DNA from: an uncultured Oscillibacter sp.
Lineage (GTDB): Bacteria > Bacillota > Clostridia > Oscillospirales > Oscillospiraceae
Assembly (NCBI RefSeq): GCF_900546705.1
Contig: NZ_URDP01000066.1
Location: 1-5,647 of the forward strand
Length of the DNA stretch: 5,647 nt
Reading direction: 5' to 3'
Shown here: one piece after another, positions 1 through 4,470 of the stretch
How the letters are laid out: the number at the start of each line of letters is the position of its first letter
Numbering within the stretch: the first letter of the stretch is position 1
Made by a program: the position numbers and the translations under genes
Notes under the pieces: generated by a model
What the model was told of the DNA's origin: nothing
Seen by the model: only the letters and a program-made list of their open reading frames with translations
The model's database searches: none

Positions 1-1136
1 ACCCGGATCTCAGAGGTATTGATCATCTGGATGTTGATGCCCGCCTCATAGAGGGCCTCGAACATCTTGGCAGCCACACCGCAGTTGCTCATGAGGCCCG
101 CGCCCACGATGGATACCTTGCCGATGGCCTCGTCGGGCTCCAGGTGGTCGAACCGAAGCGTCTCCTTGTGCTCATTGAGCAGCCGCTCCGCCTCTTCCAG
201 ATCTTTTTTGTGTACGGTAAATGCAATATCCTTGGTATCTTCCCGGCCGATGGACTGCAAAATCAGATCCACGTTGATGTTGTTGCGGCTGAGCAGGTCA
301 AACACCTGGAATGCCACGCCGGGATTATGCTGCAGCCCCACCAGAGCGATGCGGGCGATGCTCACGTCCTTTGCCACGCCGGCAATATTGGTTTTCTCCA
401 CTTTTGTAACCTCCTTGACTTTCGTACCGGGCTTGCGCTCCAGGCTGGAGAGCACCTCCAGATTCACCCGGAACTTCTTTGCCAGCTCCACGCTGCGGTT
501 GTGCAGCACCTGGGCGCCCTGGCTGGCCAGCTCCAGCATTTCGTCATAGGTGATCTCGTCCAGCTTGCGGGCATTGGGCACGATGCGCGGATCGGTGGTG
601 TAGACGCCGTCCACGTCCGTATAGATCTGGCAGAGCTTTGCATGAAACGCCGCCGCCAGCGCCACGGCGCTGGTATCAGAGCCGCCTCGTCCCAGAGTCG
701 TCACGTCGCCCTGCCGGTCCACGCCCTGGAAGCCGGTAACCAGAACGATCCGGTGCTGGTCCAGCTCCGACTGAATCCGCTCGGAGTCAATCCGCTTGAT
801 GCGGGCGTCAGCGTGGACGCCGGTGGACTGGATGCCCACCTGCCAGGCCGTCAGCGATACGCACGGCAGCCCCATGGCCTCCAGGGCCATGGCACACAGC
901 GCCACAGAGATCTGTTCGCCGGTGGACAGCAGCATATCCATCTCCCGCTTGGAGGCGTGGGGGTTGATCTCCTCCGCCTTGGCAATCAGGTCGTCGGTGG
1001 TATCGCCCTGAGCAGAGAGCACCACGATCACGTCATTGCCCTCCAGGTAGGTCTCCGCGATGATACCGGCCACGTTGCGGATGCGCTGGGCATCCCGGAC
1101 GGAGCTGCCGCCGAATTTTTGTACAATCAAACTCAT
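1..1136 (-). CDS. lysC: Aspartate kinase (aspartokinase), 3' end cut by window edge
   Basis: Cytoplasmic enzyme that phosphorylates aspartate with ATP to give 4-phospho-aspartate, the first step toward lysine, threonine and methionine. The frame is open from ATG at 1136 to the left edge, giving 378 visible residues. Visible motifs are KFGGSSV (7-13, nucleotide/substrate loop), STGEQ (71-75, aspartate-binding region), TLGRGGSDTSAVALA (147-161) and YTDVDGVYTTDPRIV (172-186). From about 250 come two ACT units, including NINVDLILQSIGREDTKDIAF (286-306 region) and the second one ending INIQMINTSEIR at the edge. The family is usually about 400-410 residues, so roughly 25-30 are missing off-window. 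The start is chosen because MSLIVQKFGGSS is the canonical N-terminus, with a moderate Shine-Dalgarno AAGAAGGAA just upstream (1142-1150). It lies 74 bases after hom with no terminator between, so they are probably one operon. The ACT units imply feedback control by lysine and/or threonine; which one cannot be read from the sequence. Family identity is very secure. Confidence 0.97.
   Translation of the reverse strand, partial: MSLIVQKFGGSSVRDAQRIRNVAGIIAETYLEGNDVIVVLSAQGDTTDDLIAKAEEINPHASKREMDMLLSTGEQISVALCAMALEAMGLPCVSLTAWQVGIQSTGVHADARIKRIDSERIQSELDQHRIVLVTGFQGVDRQGDVTTLGRGGSDTSAVALAAAFHAKLCQIYTDVDGVYTTDPRIVPNARKLDEITYDEMLELASQGAQVLHNRSVELAKKFRVNLEVLSSLERKPGTKVKEVTKVEKTNIAGVAKDVSIARIALVGLQHNPGVAFQVFDLLSRNNINVDLILQSIGREDTKDIAFTVHKKDLEEAERLLNEHKETLRFDHLEPDEAIGKVSIVGAGLMSNCGVAAKMFEALYEAGINIQMINTSEIR
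399..416 (-). promoter_or_regulatory. Candidate internal ribosome binding site and GTG start for an aspartokinase beta subunit
   Basis: Inside lysC, AAGGAGG (410-416) is followed after 8 bases by an in-frame GTG (399-401), which is codon 246. This is a better match to the anti-Shine-Dalgarno than the site before the gene's own ATG. Initiation here would make a protein consisting of the two ACT regulatory units only. Bacillus subtilis aspartokinase II (alpha 408, beta 163 residues) makes its beta subunit from an in-frame internal start at the equivalent position. Caveat: AAG GAG G also simply encodes Lys-Glu-Val, so the match could arise by chance. Confidence 0.6.
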
Positions 1137-1210
1137 AGTGTTTCCTTCTTTGCCTCAGATTGGTTTGCGTCCCCCTGTTCATGGTATGCCGGCAGCCGCC
1201 GGAGCGTACC

Positions 1211-2404
1211 TCAGTCCAGCACACGCATGCGGGCGGTCACTTTCAGTCCGGCAGAGTTCCGGGCCGCCTCGCGCCCGGAGATCTTCTCCGTCAGAAATAC
1301 GGTACCGTCCTCCTCGGAGAGCACTTCCACCTCTCCAAAGGCCGCTGCCACCGGCGCAAGTCCATCTTCCACGCGGAAATACCAGCGGCTGTCCAGGTTC
1401 TCGGGGTCCGCAAAGCCGGCGGTATCGGCGTTCCAGCCGATCTCCTCCCGGCGGGGACTGGACTGCAGCGCCTCCATCACATCCGCCACACAGGCGGAGG
1501 CCGTGGGCAGCGCGCCGGCGCCCTTGCCGTAAAACATGACCTCACCGGTGGCGTTGCCACGCACCACCACCGCGTTGAACACGTCCTCTACGTTGGCAAG
1601 AGGCGTATCCTCCCGGATCAGGTGAGGCGCAACATAGGCACTGCGCCGCCCGCCGTCCAGCCGCACGGCCCGGCCCAGCAGTTTGACCCGGTAGCCCGCC
1701 CGTGCCGCCGTCTTCACGTCCCGCAGATCCAGACCGCTGATGCCTTCCATGGGCACGGCGGCGGGGTCGGTCTGGCGGCCGAAGGCCAGGTCCGCCAGGA
1801 TGCAGGTCTTGCGCCCGGCGTCGATGCCCTCCACGTCCGCCGTGGGATCGGCCTCGGCGTAGCCCTTTTCCTGGGCCTCCCGCAGCGCGTCGGCAAAGGA
1901 AGCGCCGGTGCACACCATGCGGGTGAGAATGTAATTGGTGGTGCCGTTGAGAATGCCGTACACCTCGTCGATCCGGTTGGCGGCCATGCACTGGGTCAGC
2001 GGATGCAAAATGGGGATGCCGCCGCCCACGCTGGCCTCAAAGAGGTAGCTTACGCCGCGGCGGCGGGCCAGCGCCAAAAGCTCGCAGCCCCGCTCGGCCA
2101 CCAGCTGCTTGTTGGCGGTAACCACATGCTTGCCTGCCTCCAGAGCCCGGCGGGTGTATTCATAGGCGGCCTCCACGCCGCCGATGGTTTCCACCACCAC
2201 CCGGATGTCCGGATCGTGCTCAATGCGGCCGAAGTCGTCCGTCATCAGCTGGCGGTAGGGGCCGTCCTTGAAGTGTCGTACCAGGACGGTTTTGACCTGC
2301 AGCGGCTCCCCCAGTTTGTGCTCGATCTGCCGGGCGTTTTCCGCCACTACCTTGGCAACGCCCGTCCCCACGGTGCCAAGGCCCATAATTGCGATTTGAA
2401 TCAT
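1211..2404 (-). CDS. hom: Homoserine dehydrogenase, short form
   Basis: NAD(P)H-dependent enzyme that reduces aspartate semialdehyde to homoserine, the branch point to threonine and methionine. The protein is 397 residues. The N-terminal Rossmann fold has GLGTVGTG (8-15). VETIGG (71-76) and TANKQ (96-100) follow, with K99 matching a conserved active-site lysine. The catalytic domain shows FEASVGGGIPIL (122-133), NGTTNYIL (153-160) and GYAEADPTADVEGIDAGRK (181-199), where D195 and K199 match the catalytic Asp/Lys pair known from yeast. YGKGAGALPTASA (292-304) closes the nucleotide domain. The last 60 or so residues (about 339-397) look like a compressed ACT-type fold rather than the usual longer C-terminal ACT domain. 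The start is fixed by MIQIAIMGLGTVG and by AGGAAAGGA (2415-2423) ten bases upstream. The gene begins 22 bases after the small ACT protein's stop and precedes lysC, so it is the middle gene of a probable operon. Confidence 0.97.
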   Translation of the reverse strand: MIQIAIMGLGTVGTGVAKVVAENARQIEHKLGEPLQVKTVLVRHFKDGPYRQLMTDDFGRIEHDPDIRVVVETIGGVEAAYEYTRRALEAGKHVVTANKQLVAERGCELLALARRRGVSYLFEASVGGGIPILHPLTQCMAANRIDEVYGILNGTTNYILTRMVCTGASFADALREAQEKGYAEADPTADVEGIDAGRKTCILADLAFGRQTDPAAVPMEGISGLDLRDVKTAARAGYRVKLLGRAVRLDGGRRSAYVAPHLIREDTPLANVEDVFNAVVVRGNATGEVMFYGKGAGALPTASACVADVMEALQSSPRREEIGWNADTAGFADPENLDSRWYFRVEDGLAPVAAAFGEVEVLSEEDGTVFLTEKISGREAARNSAGLKVTARMRVLD

Positions 2405-2425
2405 CTCTCTACTGTCCTTTCCTGC

Positions 2426-2866
2426 TCAGCCAGCCAGAATTTCAAATTTGATGACATCGTCCAGGCTGGACACATCACTCATCAGCTGCTCCAAAGACTC
2501 CTCCATCTCCGAGGTCTCCGCGGAGATGGTCACCGCCGCGCAGCCGTTGGTGGGGATGCTCTGGTTGATGGTGAGGATGTTGGCGCCGGAGGATGCGAAT
2601 ACCGTCAGCACCCGGGACAAAATGCCCGCGTTGTCCTTGAGCATGGCGTAAAAGGTGATGATGTGCTCGGACTTCATGTCGTTGAAGGGCTGTACGGAGT
2701 CCTTGTACTTGTAAAATGCGCTGCGGCTGATCCCCGCCAGGCGGGTGGCCGCACCCACGGTGTCCACCTCTCCGGTCTGCATCATGCGCTTGGCCTCCGC
2801 CACTTTGATAAAAATTTCCGGCAGCGCGTCCGCCGTCACGATGTAGTATTTAATCTCTCTGGCCAT
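2426..2866 (-). CDS. Small HTH + ACT domain protein, PheB/UPF0735-like
   Basis: A 146-residue cytoplasmic protein. Its N-terminal half carries a helix-turn-helix-like segment, TVGAATRLAGISRSAFYKYK (36-55). The rest (about 69-144) is an ACT domain, with KDNAGILSRVLTVFASSGANIL (77-98 region) and a final strand VIKFEIL. Length and sequence layout (YYIV at the start, SRSAFYKY, AGILS, ANILTI, SEMEE) fit the family of Bacillus subtilis PheB, a roughly 147-residue ACT protein of unsettled role. ACT domains usually bind amino acids. The start is supported by AGGAGG (2875-2880) eight bases upstream of ATG. It is the first gene of the probable operon with hom and lysC, which suggests it senses a product of the aspartate pathway. 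It might act as a DNA-binding regulator or as a regulatory partner of homoserine dehydrogenase; both are inference. No gene symbol is given because the context differs from that of pheB. Confidence 0.9.
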   Translation of the reverse strand: MAREIKYYIVTADALPEIFIKVAEAKRMMQTGEVDTVGAATRLAGISRSAFYKYKDSVQPFNDMKSEHIITFYAMLKDNAGILSRVLTVFASSGANILTINQSIPTNGCAAVTISAETSEMEESLEQLMSDVSSLDDVIKFEILAG

Positions 2867-2874
2867 TTTGTTTT

Positions 2875-2880
2875 CCTCCT
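2875..2880 (-). promoter_or_regulatory. Strong Shine-Dalgarno of the small ACT protein
   Basis: AGGAGG on the minus strand, followed by eight bases (AAAACAAA) and then the ATG at 2866. The spacing and match are near ideal and decide this start. It suggests the first gene of the amino-acid operon is well translated. Confidence 0.85.
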
Positions 2881-2888
2881 ACGGTCAT

Positions 2889-2911
2889 TTGTCCATCTAC
2901 GTTGTCCATCT
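2889..2911 (-). repeat. Two direct repeats over the predicted transcription start, possible operator
   Basis: AGATGGACAA occurs twice on the minus strand (2902-2911 and 2889-2898), with a period of 13 bases. The upstream copy overlaps the predicted -10 box and start point, and the other lies in the short leader. An exact 10-base repeat in so small a stretch is unlikely by chance, and its position suits a repressor site. The binding protein is unknown. Autoregulation by the neighbouring HTH-ACT protein is possible but speculative. Confidence 0.5.
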
Positions 2912-2936
2912 TAGCAAAAAAAAACCGCCCTTGCAA
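2908..2936 (-). promoter_or_regulatory. Probable sigma-A-type extended -10 promoter of the ACT-hom-lysC operon
   Basis: On the minus strand, TTGCAA (2931-2936; 4 of 6 to TTGACA) is followed after exactly 17 bases by TAAGAT (2908-2913; 4 of 6 to TATAAT). A TG one base upstream of the -10 gives the extended -10 form TGCTAAGAT. The predicted start is near 2900-2903, leaving a leader of about 35 bases before the ATG at 2866. That is too short for a riboswitch or T-box. The spacer contains the U9 tract of the upstream terminator. The match is moderate but the spacing, extended -10 and location agree. Confidence 0.6.
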
Positions 2937-2947
2937 CGAAAAGAGCG
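2916..2947 (-). terminator. Intrinsic terminator of the upstream aminopeptidase unit
   Basis: On the minus strand, arms CGCTCTT (2941-2947) and AAGGGCG (2926-2932) form a 7-bp stem with one G-U pair and an 8-base loop. One G and then nine T (2916-2924) follow, which is the classic intrinsic terminator form. It lies about 110 bases past the aminopeptidase stop. On the plus strand the wobble pair becomes a C-A mismatch and the T run (2952-2958) is four bases from the stem, so any plus-strand activity should be weaker. It could also act as an attenuator if a promoter exists further upstream, but I see none. Confidence 0.75.
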
Positions 2948-2957
2948 AAAATTTTTT

Positions 2958-3014
2958 TGGATAATCCAGAAAACACCAAGGAGCTTCGTCCGCTCCCTGT
3001 GGGCAATTTGCCCA
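2958..3014 (-). repeat. Cluster of small inverted repeats between the two transcription units
   Basis: Three short inverted repeats lie in order. TGGGCAA/TTGCCCA (3000-3014) is a 7-bp palindrome around one base and directly abuts the large hairpin. GGAGC/GCTCC (2980-2996) has a 7-base loop. TGGAT/ATCCA (2958-2968) is a palindrome around one base. None is followed by a U tract. They may be RNA-stabilising 3' structures of the aminopeptidase transcript or protein binding sites; the sequence does not decide. Confidence 0.5.
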
Positions 3015-3052
3015 ACAGAGGGCGCCCGACCTGCCGGCCGGGCGCCCTCTGT
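3015..3052 (-). repeat. Perfect 14-bp GC-rich hairpin just after the aminopeptidase stop
   Basis: ACAGAGGGCGCCCG (3015-3028) and CGGGCGCCCTCTGT (3039-3052) are exact reverse complements around a 10-base loop. The stem begins two bases after the aminopeptidase stop codon. No T run follows on the minus strand, so it is not a standard intrinsic terminator by itself. A role in slowing polymerase or blocking 3' exonucleases, with the U9 terminator downstream completing termination, is the likeliest reading. Confidence 0.8.
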
Positions 3053-3054
3053 CC

Positions 3055-4470
3055 TCATTGTACGCCTTTTTCCGCCTGGTAGACCGCCTTCATGGCCCGA
3101 TACGTCTCGTAGCAATCCAGCTTGGCCACCGTCTCAAAGGGTGCGTGCATGCTCAGCACCGGCACGCCCGCGTCCAGCGTGGTGATGTTGCGGTTGGCCA
3201 TATAGGCCGCCACGGTGCCGCCGCCGCCGGCGTCCACCTTGCCCAGCTCCGCGATCTGCCAGACCACGCCGCAGCGGTCCAGAAGGCCGCGGACATAGGC
3301 CACAGTCTCAGCGTCCGCGTCGGAGGCGCCGGACTTGCCCCGGGCACCGGTGTACTTGCAAAGGCCCACGCCGTAGTTGACATAGGCGGCGTTGCGCTTT
3401 TCGTACACCTCGCCGTAATCGGGGTCGTAAGCCGCCGTCACGTCGGCGCTGAGGCAGAAGGAGTTTGCATAGCAATGCCGCAGCGCCACGCCCTGGGCGG
3501 CGCACAGATCCTCCATGAACGTATCGAATGCAGCGGACTGCATGCCCGTCACGCCGTCGGAGCCGATCTCCTCCTTGTCCGCCAGCATGCACACAGCAGT
3601 GCGCTCCGGCGTCTCCTCCAGGTCCAGCAGCGCCCGCAGTGCCGCGTAGCCGCACACCCGGTCGTCGTGGCCGTAGGCGCCGATCAGCGAGCGGTCCAGA
3701 CCGATGTCACAGGCGTTCACCGCGGGGACCGCCTCCAGCTCGGCGGAGGTGAAGTCGTCCTCCGTAAAGCCGTACTTCTCATAAAGCAGCTTCATGACCG
3801 CCAGCTTCACCCGATTGGTGTCCTCCTCGTCTCCCAGGGGACGGCTGCCGATTACCAGGTTCAGCGTCTCACCGGGAACCGCCTCGCTCAGGGGCTTCTT
3901 TCCCTGCTCCATGCCCAGGTGGGGCAGCAAATCCGTGATGACCAGCCTGGGGTCACCGGGGTCCGCGCCCAGGTTCACCTCCACCCGGGTGCCGTCCTTC
4001 CGTGCCACCACGCCCCGCAGTTCCAGGGGAATGGTCACCCACTGATACTTGCGCAGCCCGCCGTAGTAATGGGTCTTGAGATAGGCCACTTCCGTGTCCT
4101 CATAAAGGGGATTGGGCTTGAGGTCCAGACGGGGAGAGTCAATATGGGCCGCGGCGATCTGGACGCCCCGGTCCAGGCTTTCCCGGCCGATGTGGGCCAG
4201 CATGACCGCCTTGCCCCGGTTGCATACATACACCTTGTCCCCGGGCTTTACCTCCATGCCCGGCGCAAAGGGACGATAGCCCTTCTCCTCCGCCAGGCGC
4301 ACCGTCTCCGCCGCGCACAGCCGCTCGGTCTTTCCGGCATCCAAAAATGCCATATAATCCCGGCAATAGGCCTCCATATGGGTCAGCGCCGCCTCATCCA
4401 GCCGGTCGTAGCCGTTTTTCCGGTCGGAGAGCAGCTGCTTTTTCAGTTCCTTGACATCAGGCTTTTCCAT
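3055..4470 (-). CDS. M18-family zinc aminopeptidase
   Basis: Cytoplasmic metallo-aminopeptidase that removes N-terminal residues from peptides; the family prefers acidic or neutral residues, but specificity is not readable here. The protein is 471 residues, close to the usual 430-480. The expected metal-site and catalytic residues are all present: H109 in AAHIDSPRLDLKP (107-119), D269/D270 in GAYGHDDRVCG (264-274), E300 (base) and E301 in ADKEEIGSDG (297-306), D343 in LSADVTAAYDP (340-350) and H442 in SMHAPFE (440-446). The GGGGTVAAYMANRNI segment (415-429) precedes the last ligand. The start is ATG at 4470 with AAGGAGG (4480-4486) nine bases upstream. It overlaps the end of the Sua5-CoaE gene by 14 bases, which implies co-transcription and coupled translation. 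A strong hairpin and then a terminator follow. The sequence is of the clostridial 'aminopeptidase 1' type; no defect is seen. Confidence 0.95.
   Translation of the reverse strand: MEKPDVKELKKQLLSDRKNGYDRLDEAALTHMEAYCRDYMAFLDAGKTERLCAAETVRLAEEKGYRPFAPGMEVKPGDKVYVCNRGKAVMLAHIGRESLDRGVQIAAAHIDSPRLDLKPNPLYEDTEVAYLKTHYYGGLRKYQWVTIPLELRGVVARKDGTRVEVNLGADPGDPRLVITDLLPHLGMEQGKKPLSEAVPGETLNLVIGSRPLGDEEDTNRVKLAVMKLLYEKYGFTEDDFTSAELEAVPAVNACDIGLDRSLIGAYGHDDRVCGYAALRALLDLEETPERTAVCMLADKEEIGSDGVTGMQSAAFDTFMEDLCAAQGVALRHCYANSFCLSADVTAAYDPDYGEVYEKRNAAYVNYGVGLCKYTGARGKSGASDADAETVAYVRGLLDRCGVVWQIAELGKVDAGGGGTVAAYMANRNITTLDAGVPVLSMHAPFETVAKLDCYETYRAMKAVYQAEKGVQ

Noticed and set aside
1189..1202. CCGGC/GCCGG hairpin in the hom-lysC gap as a terminator
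   Set aside because: The stem is only 5 bp with a 4-base loop and no T run follows. It is more likely incidental in GC-rich DNA, so hom and lysC remain one probable operon.
144..1532. Long plus-strand open frame of 462 codons opposite lysC and the end of hom
   Set aside because: It is antisense to two clearly identified enzymes. Its His/Gly/Arg/Leu-rich composition is typical of the reverse frame of GC-rich coding DNA, and no domain is recognisable.
2853..2910. Short minus-strand leader ORF (ATG at 2910) overlapping the ACT gene start
   Set aside because: It has no ribosome binding site, its ATG lies upstream of the predicted transcription start, and its roughly 19 codons show no regulatory codon run.
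1160..2914. Plus-strand open frame of 584 codons spanning hom and the small ACT gene
   Set aside because: It is a shadow of minus-strand genes. It crosses the promoter/terminator region and has no recognisable motif; its length comes from high GC at third codon positions.
2867..3054. Lysine riboswitch, T-box or threonine leader-peptide attenuator before the amino-acid operon
   Set aside because: No T-box consensus, no lysine-riboswitch-like architecture and no run of Thr/Ile/Lys codons was found. The predicted leader is only about 35 bases.
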